From Bacteroidales bacterium M6 (GTDB taxonomy: Bacteria > Bacteroidota > Bacteroidia > Bacteroidales > Muribaculaceae), in assembly GCA_001689485.1 (NCBI GenBank), contig LUJQ01000061.1:72548-82537 (forward strand): a stretch of 9,990 nucleotides of DNA, in the 5' to 3' direction. Under the pieces are notes generated by a model. That model searched no databases and had not been told where the DNA came from. It saw nothing but the letters and a program-made list of their open reading frames with translations. The translations under genes and the position numbers were made by a program. The stretch's first letter is position 1. Every line of letters begins with the position of its first letter. Positions 1 through 7,713 of the stretch are shown piece after piece.

Positions 1-1
1 T

Positions 2-358
2 TTCATTTTAACTCCCGTTTTATCTGACGCCCAGATGAAGGAAGCGGTAGAAAAGTTCACCAAAGTGCTCACCGACAACGGTGCAACAATCGTGAACGAA
101 GAAATCTGGGGTCTGCGCAAGCTCGCTTATCCCATCCAGAAAAAGTCAACCGGGTTCTATTCGCTCGTTGAATTCGACGGTGACCCCACACTCGTCAAGA
201 AGCTTGAAACAGCTTTCCGTCGCGACGAGCGCGTGATTCGCTTCCTCGTGTTCCGCAACGACAAGTACGCAGCAGAGTATGCAGCAAAGCGCCGCAACCT
301 CAAAGCAGCCAAAGCCAACGCACCCAAAGAAGAAACCGTAGAAAACAAGGAGGACTAA
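2..358 (+). CDS. rpsF: 30S ribosomal protein bS6, 5' end cut by the window edge
   Basis: bS6 is a small-subunit protein that pairs with bS18 on the platform of the 30S subunit. The first in-window ATG (35) is not the true start. The same frame is open to base 2 and reads FILTPVLSDAQ ahead of MKEAV, which is the normal N-terminal strand of bS6, so only a few residues and the start codon lie outside the window. The visible part is 118 residues. Recognisable segments are EEIWGLRKLAYPIQKKSTGFY and the RRDERVIRFLVF strand. The tail from about residue 95 is rich in Lys and Ala and ends acidic (EETVENKED), as in other Bacteroidetes bS6 proteins. It is the first gene of the rpsF-rpsR-rplI block, and its stop lies 3 nt before the rpsR start. 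Identification is secure; the promoter and leader are not visible. Confidence 0.96.
   Translation, partial: FILTPVLSDAQMKEAVEKFTKVLTDNGATIVNEEIWGLRKLAYPIQKKSTGFYSLVEFDGDPTLVKKLETAFRRDERVIRFLVFRNDKYAAEYAAKRRNLKAAKANAPKEETVENKED
347..353 (+). promoter_or_regulatory. Strong Shine-Dalgarno of rpsR
   Basis: AAGGAGG lies inside the last codons of rpsF, 8 nt before the rpsR ATG at 362. It is a full match to the canonical anti-SD core at ideal spacing. The starts of rplI, ruvX, def, ettA, tamL and the phosphatase gene have nothing comparable. In Bacteroidetes the anti-SD is normally sequestered in a pocket formed by bS21, bS18 and bS6, and strong SDs are known to be kept mainly ahead of the genes for bS21 and/or bS18. 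This site probably lets bS18 level control its own translation (inference from that published model). Confidence 0.85.
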
Positions 359-361
359 ACC

Positions 362-631
362 ATGGCACAGACCCAATCCGAAATCCGTTACCTCACTCCG
401 CTGTCAGTGGATGTAAAAAAGAAAAAATACTGCCGTTTCAAACGCAGCGGCATCAAGTACATCGACTATAAGGACCCCGAATTCCTCAAGAAGTTCCTCA
501 ACGAACAGGGCAAAATCCTTCCCCGTCGAATCACCGGCACATCGCTGAAGTTCCAGCGCCGCGTTGCCCAGGCTGTTAAGCGTGCACGCCACCTGGCCCT
601 CCTCCCCTTCGTGACCGACTTGATGAAATAA
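362..631 (+). CDS. rpsR: 30S ribosomal protein bS18
   Basis: bS18 binds 16S rRNA on the 30S platform as a heterodimer with bS6. In Bacteroidetes it is also part of the pocket that hides the anti-SD. The 89-residue product has the family hallmarks: a CRFKRSG segment from Cys24, IDYKD (residues 34-38), a central PRRITGTS segment (residues 54-61) and the basic helix RRVAQAVKRARHLALLPF (about 66-83). The length is slightly above the family's usual 75-80 residues because of an N-terminal extension. It starts at an ATG 3 nt after the rpsF stop, and a strong SD embedded in the end of rpsF fixes this start. It is followed 27 nt later by rplI. Translation is probably autoregulated through that SD. Confidence 0.97.
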   Translation: MAQTQSEIRYLTPLSVDVKKKKYCRFKRSGIKYIDYKDPEFLKKFLNEQGKILPRRITGTSLKFQRRVAQAVKRARHLALLPFVTDLMK

Positions 632-658
632 TCAATCTGCTAACACTGACACCCAATT

Positions 659-1102
659 ATGAAAATTATATTAAAAGAAGACGTCCAGAACCTTGGCTAC
701 AAGGACGATGTCGTTGAAGTAAAAGACGGTTACGGCCGCAACTACCTCATCCCGCAGGGAAAAGCCGTTATCGCCAACTCCTCAAACCTCAAACAGCTTG
801 AGGAAAACCAGCGCCAGCGCGCCCACAAGCTCGCGAAAATCAAGGCCGACGCAGAGGCCGTTGCAGCTTCGCTTGCCGATGTTGCCCTGACTATCGGTGC
901 GAAAGCATCGGCAACCGGCACCATCTTCGGTTCTGTAAACAACATCCAGATTGCTGAAGCACTTGAAAAACTCGGCCACAACATCGACCGCAAAATCATC
1001 GTGCTCAAGGAATCCGTTAAGGAACTCGGCAAATACACCGCGAAAATCAACCTCCACAAGGAAGTGTCGGTTGAAATTCCTTTCGAAGTAGTAGCCGAAT
1101 AA
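659..1102 (+). CDS. rplI: 50S ribosomal protein bL9
   Basis: bL9 is a large-subunit protein at the base of the L1 stalk that helps maintain reading-frame fidelity. At 147 residues it has the usual family length. The N-terminal rRNA-binding domain (about 1-50) contains the bL9 signature around GYGRNYLIPQGKA (residues 24-36). A long charged helix follows (about 43-72), then the C-terminal domain (about 75-147) with GSVNNIQIAEAL near residues 92-103. The ATG start has no SD, the normal state for this phylum and a clear contrast with rpsR just upstream. It is the last gene of the ribosomal block, and a hairpin terminator begins 46 nt after its stop. Confidence 0.97.
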   Translation: MKIILKEDVQNLGYKDDVVEVKDGYGRNYLIPQGKAVIANSSNLKQLEENQRQRAHKLAKIKADAEAVAASLADVALTIGAKASATGTIFGSVNNIQIAEALEKLGHNIDRKIIVLKESVKELGKYTAKINLHKEVSVEIPFEVVAE

Positions 1103-1148
1103 CAAAGCCTGGACACCGCCATCTTATCCCATGGCGCCACGCATAAAA

Positions 1149-1196
1149 GCAGGGCGAGACAACAAATGCTGTCTCGCCCTGCCTCATTATTTTTAA
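1149..1196. terminator. Hairpin terminator, probably bidirectional
   Basis: A perfect 13-bp stem (1149-1161 with 1170-1182) closes an 8-nt loop. On the + strand the stem is followed by ctcattattttt, a slightly delayed T tract that serves rplI. On the minus strand the stem is followed directly by TTTT (1148-1145), which suits a minus-strand gene arriving from the right. It lies between rplI and the small minus-strand gene at 1245-1400, as expected for a shared terminator of convergent genes. Confidence 0.85.
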
Positions 1197-1244
1197 TCCA
1201 TCTTTAACCGTGGTTCACAAAGGGCGCCCACAACGCATCAAACC

Positions 1245-1400
1245 TTATACGGGCAACGGTATGAAAGCCGCCACATCCGTGTCGCCCCAAAAATCAGCTA
1301 TAGTCAGCCATACCAGGAGCAGCAGTATAAGGACACCGACTCCGAAAAGGAGCCATAAACTTGTGCGCTTATTGCGCTTGCCATTATTATCTCTTGCCAT
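1245..1400 (-). CDS. Small single-span membrane protein (51 aa), function unknown
   Basis: This minus-strand ORF starts at an ATG (1400-1398) and stops at TAA (1247-1245). The 51-residue product has a clear layout. A basic N-terminus carries R3, K8, R9, K11 and R12. One long hydrophobic stretch follows at about 15-36, including LILLLLVW. The C-terminus is short and acidic (D36, D40, D42) and ends in FIPLPV. The positive-inside rule predicts a cytoplasmic N-terminus and an envelope-facing C-terminus. Three things favour a real gene: the coherent topology, a candidate promoter just upstream, and convergence on a hairpin whose T tract sits best for this strand. The overlapping + strand ORF at 1210-1416 shows no comparable pattern. 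I do not recognise the family. It could instead be a chance ORF. Confidence 0.55.
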   Translation of the reverse strand: MARDNNGKRNKRTSLWLLFGVGVLILLLLVWLTIADFWGDTDVAAFIPLPV

Positions 1401-1554
1401 AATTCCCTACAAATAAAAAGTTGAACATTGCCGCCAGGGCAACAGGCCACACCGGCCAAGAAAACAGACCTGCCGCATCAAAGCCTTGATAGCACCTGCC
1501 CTGCATATACACAACAACGGCATTGCTCACAATGTTTAACAACAACGGCACCAC
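1387..1554 (-). CDS. Possible hydrophobic small ORF upstream of the 51-aa gene
   Basis: In this minus-strand frame an open stretch runs toward a TAA at 1389-1387, overlapping the start of the 51-aa ORF by 14 nt. Starting from GTG at 1554 gives 55 residues; starting from ATG at 1506 gives 39. The product has two hydrophobic patches, one near the start (VPLLLNIVSNAVVV) and one near the end (WPVWPVALAAMFNFLFV). The frame stays open back through the antisense strand of ruvX, so openness alone is weak evidence, and neither an SD nor a convincing promoter is visible for it. Overlapping translation with the next ORF is possible, but the call is tentative. Confidence 0.2.
   Translation of the reverse strand: MVPLLLNIVSNAVVVYMQGRCYQGFDAAGLFSWPVWPVALAAMFNFLFVGNYGKR
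1410..1442 (-). promoter_or_regulatory. Candidate promoter of the 51-aa membrane protein gene
   Basis: On the minus strand, TTTATTTG (1417-1410) differs from the Bacteroidetes -7 consensus TAnnTTTG at one fixed position. A TTG at 1442-1440 lies 22 nt upstream, the same gap as in the aspT-type gene promoter at 7616-7648. The transcript would have a leader of only a few bases before the ATG at 1400. This is a weak match and supporting evidence only. Confidence 0.3.
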
Positions 1555-1593
1555 CGTATCGGCAACGGGATGGCATAAGTGGGAAAAATTTCG

Positions 1594-1601
1594 TAATTTT
1601 G
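1594..1601 (+). promoter_or_regulatory. Bacteroidetes -7 promoter box of ruvX
   Basis: TAATTTTG, followed by C, matches the Bacteroidetes sigma-70-type -7 box TAnnTTTG. I see no clear -33 TTTG/TTG element at 19-22 nt upstream. The box ends only 4 nt before the ATG at 1606, so transcription would begin at or beside that codon. Confidence 0.7.
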
Positions 1602-1605
1602 CGCT

Positions 1606-2028
1606 ATGGCACGACTTATGGCTATCGACTACGGACGTAAACGTTGCGGCATCGCCGTGACCGACACATTGCAAATCATAGCCAACGGGCTTACGACAGT
1701 GGAGACACACCGTCTCGAGCAATACGTGAAAAATTTCATCGCCAACGAGCCGGTAGAACGCATAATAGTGGGCTACCCCACCACCATGCGCGGGGAGGAA
1801 TCGGAATCGATGCGCTACATACGGCCAGGCATCGCCCGACTCCAGAAAGCACTGCCCCACATCCCGGTGGAATTCTTCGACGAACGTTTCACCTCGGTGC
1901 TGGCACACCGCTCGATGCTCGACGGCGGAATGCGCAAAATGGCGCGCCGCGACAAAGCCATAGTCGATGAAATCTCAGCCACCATAATCCTGAACGACTA
2001 CCTATCCAGTCGCGCACACTCAGTCTGA
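1606..2028 (+). CDS. ruvX: Putative pre-16S rRNA nuclease / Holliday junction resolvase-like protein YqgF (RuvX)
   Basis: YqgF/RuvX proteins are RNase H-fold nucleases involved in 5' maturation of 16S rRNA; a Holliday junction role was proposed earlier by homology. The 140-residue product has the usual length. It shows the first catalytic Asp in MAIDYGRKRCGIAVTD (D8), the RIIVGYP strand (52-58), FDERFTS (91-97) and the C-terminal acidic motif VDEISATIIL (D121, E122). The 1606 start gives an N-terminus MARLMAIDYG that fits the family; an in-frame ATG at 1618 would leave MAIDYG and is the alternative. A promoter box lies directly ahead of 1606, so the mRNA is probably leaderless or nearly so. 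It is followed 67 nt later by def and may head the run that continues to the phosphatase. Confidence 0.93.
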   Translation: MARLMAIDYGRKRCGIAVTDTLQIIANGLTTVETHRLEQYVKNFIANEPVERIIVGYPTTMRGEESESMRYIRPGIARLQKALPHIPVEFFDERFTSVLAHRSMLDGGMRKMARRDKAIVDEISATIILNDYLSSRAHSV

Positions 2029-2095
2029 CCCCCATGCCGACGATTTCACAGATGCCTGTCAAACTCAATCACACAACTAACCCAAACAGCAAAGC

Positions 2096-2662
2096 ATGAA
2101 GCTTCCCGTTTATTTATACGGCCACCCGGTGCTCCGGGAAATTTCGGAAGACATAACACCCGACTACCCCGGGCTGAAACAGCTCGTGGCCGACATGTTT
2201 GAAACCATGTATGCCTCCGACGGGGTCGGCCTCGCCGCCCCCCAGATCGGACGCAACGACCGCATAGTGGTAATCGACGCATCGCCCGTAGCAGAGAACT
2301 TCCCCGAATGCGACGGATGGAAGAAAGCCCTTATAAACCCCGAAATCGAGATACTCGACGGCGACATGGTGAGCCGCAGCGAGGGATGCCTCAGCCTGCC
2401 AGGCCTCAGCGAGGACGTAAAGCGTGTGGAACACATCCGCCTGCGCTGGCTCGACGAGGATTTCCAGCCACATGAAGAGGAAATCTCGGGATTTCTAGCA
2501 CGCATCGTACAGCACGAATGCGACCACCTCGAGGGGAAAGTCTATATCGACCACATCTCGGCAATCCGCAAACAGCTGATACGCTCGAAACTCAACAACA
2601 TAGTGACAGCCAAAGTGCGCTGCGAATACCCGGTGAAATACGCCCCGCGCCGACGCAAATAA
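2096..2662 (+). CDS. def: Peptide deformylase
   Basis: Peptide deformylase removes the formyl group from the initiator methionine of nascent proteins at the ribosome exit, using a bound divalent metal (iron in cells). All three family motifs are intact. Motif 1 is GVGLAAPQ (residues 43-50). Motif 2 is EGCLS (96-100), with the metal ligand C98. Motif 3 is QHECDH (139-144), with ligands H140 and H144 and catalytic E141. At 188 residues it is a normal length for Bacteroidetes enzymes, with a basic C-terminal end (APRRRK). The ATG start has no SD. It lies between ruvX and ettA with gaps of 67 and 54 nt and no visible terminator, so co-transcription is likely. Confidence 0.97.
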   Translation: MKLPVYLYGHPVLREISEDITPDYPGLKQLVADMFETMYASDGVGLAAPQIGRNDRIVVIDASPVAENFPECDGWKKALINPEIEILDGDMVSRSEGCLSLPGLSEDVKRVEHIRLRWLDEDFQPHEEEISGFLARIVQHECDHLEGKVYIDHISAIRKQLIRSKLNNIVTAKVRCEYPVKYAPRRRK

Positions 2663-2716
2663 CACATATCCCACGGCATATCATAAAAAATCACAAATAA
2701 AACCACAACCCCCTCC

Positions 2717-4414
<1,698 letters not shown>

Positions 4415-4459
4415 CCGGCAAGGATACCGCCCCAACACCATTCGAACAGGCATCCACCC

Positions 4460-6844
4460 TTGACCTTGCCACTTTCAATAAGGCATATTATATACGCACT
4501 GGCAGCTGCACTCCTTCTCACGGGGTGCAGCGCCACGCGTCATGTGCCCAGGGGAAGCTACCTTCTCGACAAGGTGACACTATCGGTCGAGGACAGCGCG
4601 CAAATCCCTACACGCGCACTCTACAACTACCTCCGCCAGACCCCCAACCACAAGGTGCTGGGTGTCGCAAGGCTTCAGCTGGGAGTCTACAACCTTTCAG
4701 GCAGCGACTCGACCGGGCGGTTCAACCGCTGGCTACGCAAAATCGGCGAGGAACCGGTGATTTTCGACTCACTGCTTACCGACCAGTCAGCCCGCCAGCT
4801 CAAACTCGCACTTATCAACAGCGGCTACAACGATGCCGAAGTTGAATATGAGGCGGTATCGTCGAAAGACCGGAAAATCGACGTCACCTACCACCTCTAT
4901 CCCGGGGCGCCGCATGTCATCGAATCGATAGCCTATGAATTCGACGACCCGTCGTTGCGTGAAATCGTACTGGCCGACTCGATGTCACTGCCCGTAAAGG
5001 CCGGAGGGCTGCTTGACATGAATAACCTCGACGCCCAACGCACCGTAGTGGCCGAAAGGATGCGCGAAAAAGGATATTTCGCATTCACAAAGGAATATGT
5101 AACATTCATTGCCGACACCGTGGCCGGTTCCAAAAACGTAGACCTCACGATGGTGTTGCGCAATCCGAAATCCACACCGTCGGAAACAACGGCACCGCCC
5201 GCACTCCCGCCACCGGCTGCCGAGCAGGTGCTGGCCTATATTGCCAACCACCGGCAATACGTGTATCGCAACGTAATCGTCGTACCCGACTTCTCCCCAG
5301 GCGACAACACCTCCGACCTGGCCTTCGCCAACCGCGACACCGTGAAATGCCAGGGGCTGGAGATACTCTACGGCCCCGACCGCTACCTGTCGCCCGGCGC
5401 ACTGGCCGAACAGGTGTTCATACGCCCCGGCCAGCTTTACAGCACATCGGGCATCGACCGCACCTACGAAGCCCTCAACCGTCTGGCAATATTACGTTAT
5501 GTGAACATTGTGACCCGTCCGGCAGGCCGGATAGGCGACATGGAAGCACTCGACGCCTATATCCTGCTGTCGCGGACCAAGAAAATGGGTGTGACACTCG
5601 AACTTGAGGGCACGAATTCCGAAGGTGATTTCGGGGTCGGGGGCGGAATCACCTACCAGCACCGCAACCTGGCTCACGGAGGCGAAATGCTCACATTCAA
5701 ACTCCGCGGAGCATATGAAAGCCTTTCAGGCGATTTCGAGAACCTCATCAACGACAGCTACACCGAGCTTGCGTCGGAAGTGGGCATAACGTTCCCTAAA
5801 TTCATGGCGCCGTTCCTGCGCTCGTCGTTCAAACAAAAAATGCGGGCATCAACCGAATTCGCCGTCACATTCATGCGGCAGGAACGCCCTGAATACACCC
5901 GCGTGATTGCCGGTGGCGCATGGCGGTACAAATGGGCCGACCGCTCTAACCGCACCAGGCGCACTTTCGACCTCATCGACATCAACGTGGTCAACCTGCC
6001 CCGCTCCACCATAAACTTCATCGACAACATAGCCCCCGACAACCCCTTGCTGCGCTACAGCTATGAAGACCATTTCATCATGCGCATGGGCTACACTTGG
6101 TATCACACAAACCGGCGCCCTGCCACATCCACCCTCGAACGGCTGGAACCCCAGGAAAACACCTACACCGTAAGGGCTTCGGCCGAAACCGCAGGCGCAC
6201 TGCTATATGCCATTTCGTCACTGGCAGGACAGAAGCGCCATGACGGGGCATACAAAATTTTCGGCATACAATACGCCCAGTACCTCAAAGGGGAAATCGA
6301 CTACACCATCAACCACCGCTTCTCCGACCGCAATTCCCTCTCGTTTCATGCCGGAGGCGGTATAGCCTTCCCTTACGGGAACTCATCGATGGTGCCGTTT
6401 GAAAAGCGCTTCTATGCCGGAGGCGCCAACGGTGTCCGAGGCTGGAGTGTCCGCACCCTCGGCCCGGGCGCATATGATTCGCATAACTCGGTAACCGACT
6501 TTATCAACCAATGCGGCGACATTTCGCTGATTCTGAATCTCGAATACCGCAACAAGCTCTTCTGGGTGTTTGAAGGCGCAGTGTTCATCGATGCAGGAAA
6601 CATTTGGACTATAAGGAACTATCCCAACCAGCCCGGAGGATTTTTCCGGTTTAAAACATTCTACAAGGAAATCGCCCTTGCCTACGGACTGGGCTTACGA
6701 ATGGACTTCAACTACTTCCTGCTGCGTTTCGACATGGGGGTCAAGGCACATAACCCAGCCTACGGCCAGGAGCGATGGCCGTTGCTGCACCCCGACTGGC
6801 ACCGCGACTTCTCATTCCATTTCTCAGTAGGCTACCCTTTCTGA
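4460..6844 (+). CDS. tamL: Translocation and assembly module lipoprotein TamL (Omp85/BamA family)
   Basis: TamL is the lipid-anchored TamA relative of Bacteroidetes. It is an Omp85-family outer-membrane barrel thought to work with the inner-membrane protein TamB in outer-membrane biogenesis. The 794-residue protein begins with a lipoprotein signal ending in LLTG-C23. No acidic surface-export signal follows the cysteine (SATR), which fits a periplasm-facing lipid anchor. The periplasmic part (about 30-371) contains POTRA-like repeats. Between them is a Pro-rich linker at about 236-254, with APPALPPPAAE. The beta-barrel starts near 375 and contains the conserved VRGW motif (659-662). It ends in the typical aromatic C-terminus (FSVGYPF). 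No in-frame ATG exists between the ettA stop and the signal peptide, so the start must be TTG at 4460 (or TTG at 4466). tamB is not in this window. The 45-nt gap after ettA suggests one transcript. Confidence 0.88.
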   Translation: MTLPLSIRHIIYALAAALLLTGCSATRHVPRGSYLLDKVTLSVEDSAQIPTRALYNYLRQTPNHKVLGVARLQLGVYNLSGSDSTGRFNRWLRKIGEEPVIFDSLLTDQSARQLKLALINSGYNDAEVEYEAVSSKDRKIDVTYHLYPGAPHVIESIAYEFDDPSLREIVLADSMSLPVKAGGLLDMNNLDAQRTVVAERMREKGYFAFTKEYVTFIADTVAGSKNVDLTMVLRNPKSTPSETTAPPALPPPAAEQVLAYIANHRQYVYRNVIVVPDFSPGDNTSDLAFANRDTVKCQGLEILYGPDRYLSPGALAEQVFIRPGQLYSTSGIDRTYEALNRLAILRYVNIVTRPAGRIGDMEALDAYILLSRTKKMGVTLELEGTNSEGDFGVGGGITYQHRNLAHGGEMLTFKLRGAYESLSGDFENLINDSYTELASEVGITFPKFMAPFLRSSFKQKMRASTEFAVTFMRQERPEYTRVIAGGAWRYKWADRSNRTRRTFDLIDINVVNLPRSTINFIDNIAPDNPLLRYSYEDHFIMRMGYTWYHTNRRPATSTLERLEPQENTYTVRASAETAGALLYAISSLAGQKRHDGAYKIFGIQYAQYLKGEIDYTINHRFSDRNSLSFHAGGGIAFPYGNSSMVPFEKRFYAGGANGVRGWSVRTLGPGAYDSHNSVTDFINQCGDISLILNLEYRNKLFWVFEGAVFIDAGNIWTIRNYPNQPGGFFRFKTFYKEIALAYGLGLRMDFNYFLLRFDMGVKAHNPAYGQERWPLLHPDWHRDFSFHFSVGYPF

Positions 6845-6883
6845 ACGAATTGGCTTATTTACATAGATTTAACTCCCATCCAA

Positions 6884-7534
6884 TTGAAAAAACTCGTAAT
6901 CTTCGATCTCGACGGCACATTGCTGAACTCGATTGCCGACCTTGGAGCCGCCGCCAATTATGCGCTGACACAATGCGGCTTCCCAACCCACCCCGTTTCC
7001 GCCTACCCTAAATTTGTAGGTAGCGGAATCACCAAACTGCTTGAACGAGTGCTGCCTGAAAGCGCCCGCAATCCCGAACGCATCGAGATGATGCGGGAAT
7101 ATTTCAAAGAATATTACGGCAAACACATGTCGGACTTCACCGAACCCTACCCCGGCATCCCCGAGCTGCTCGAACAGCTCACCTCGCGTGGAATCGCGGT
7201 AGCGGTAGCGTCAAACAAATACCAGGATGCTGTCGAGCATCTGGTGAACCATTTTTTCCCCGGCATACCCTGGGCGGCCGTCGAAGGGCAGAAAGAGGGT
7301 GTGCCGGTAAAACCCGACCCCTCGATTGTATTCGAAATCCTGTCGAAACACCCGACCCCGAAATCCGATGTGCTCTATGTAGGCGATTCGGGCATCGACA
7401 TGGAAACCGCACGACGCGCCTGCGTGGAATCTGCCGGGGTCACATGGGGCTTCCGGTCGGTCACCGAACTGCGCGAACACTATGCCGACCACATCGCCGA
7501 ATCAACCGGCACATTGCTGCGGCTGGCACTATAG
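6884..7534 (+). CDS. HAD-superfamily hydrolase, phosphoglycolate phosphatase-like
   Basis: This is a soluble Mg-dependent phosphatase of HAD subfamily I. All four motifs are present: motif I FDLDGT (7-12; nucleophile D8, acid/base D10), motif II VAS (108-110, S110) followed by NK, motif III VKPDP (142-146, K143), and motif IV VGDSGIDMETA (166-176; D168 and D172). The cap domain lies between motifs I and II (about 15-85), as in phosphoglycolate and related phosphatases. The length of 216 residues is typical. The substrate cannot be read from sequence; phosphoglycolate, sugar phosphates or pyrophosphate are all possible, so no gene symbol is given. The start is TTG at 6884, giving the expected MKKLVIFDLDGT; no ATG is available in frame ahead of motif I. 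It follows tamL by 39 nt with no terminator between. Confidence 0.88.
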   Translation: MKKLVIFDLDGTLLNSIADLGAAANYALTQCGFPTHPVSAYPKFVGSGITKLLERVLPESARNPERIEMMREYFKEYYGKHMSDFTEPYPGIPELLEQLTSRGIAVAVASNKYQDAVEHLVNHFFPGIPWAAVEGQKEGVPVKPDPSIVFEILSKHPTPKSDVLYVGDSGIDMETARRACVESAGVTWGFRSVTELREHYADHIAESTGTLLRLAL

Positions 7535-7615
7535 CCCGCCACACATCCCCCTGTTCCGGCACATCTTTCCAATGCCTTTCATTACAGCATTATTTCCGTA
7601 ATTCATCACACACCG

Positions 7616-7648
7616 TTGGGGCAATCTCGGAAAAAAGCCGTAACTTTG
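7616..7648 (+). promoter_or_regulatory. Bacteroidetes promoter of the AspT-type transporter gene
   Basis: The -7 box TAACTTTG (7641-7648, followed by CA) matches TAnnTTTG exactly. A TTG at 7616-7618, within GTTGGGG, lies 22 nt upstream as a -33 element. The predicted start near 7653 leaves a 5' leader of about 60 nt, in which I see no stable hairpin or known riboswitch. A TAAGG sits 15 nt from the ATG, too far away to act as a good SD. Confidence 0.75.
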
Positions 7649-7713
7649 CATCCACAAATGCCGTTGAATTCATACAATTCTACATATCAATCATTTAAGG
7701 TAAAAAGAGCAAT

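Noticed and set aside
35..358. ATG at 35 as the start of rpsF
   Set aside because: The frame is open to base 2, and the residues before this ATG (FILTPVLSDAQ) belong to the conserved bS6 N-terminus, so the gene is cut by the window edge.
742..1140. 132-aa minus-strand ORF opposite rplI
   Set aside because: Shadow of the rplI coding strand: Ser/Ala/Met-rich, no domain, no promoter.
1210..1416. 68-aa + strand ORF between rplI and ruvX
   Set aside because: Composition is low-complexity Ser/Pro/Arg with no coherent domain, and it overlaps the better-supported minus-strand 51-aa membrane protein.
1387..1908. 173-aa minus-strand ORF spanning antisense ruvX
   Set aside because: Most of it is the antisense of ruvX, rich in His and Cys with no recognisable domain. 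Only its last 55 residues, outside ruvX, were kept as a tentative candidate.
6850..6875. Possible promoter between tamL and the phosphatase (TAGATTTA)
   Set aside because: Lacks the final G of TAnnTTTG and has no properly spaced -33 element; the 39-nt gap is better read as intra-operon.
7444..7698. 84-aa + strand ORF crossing the end of the phosphatase gene and the transporter promoter
   Set aside because: Runs through the promoter at 7616-7648 in a different frame from the phosphatase, with a composition unlike real proteins of this genome.
7694..7698. TAAGG as an SD for the transporter gene
   Set aside because: Only a partial match and 15 nt from the ATG, outside the usual functional spacing.
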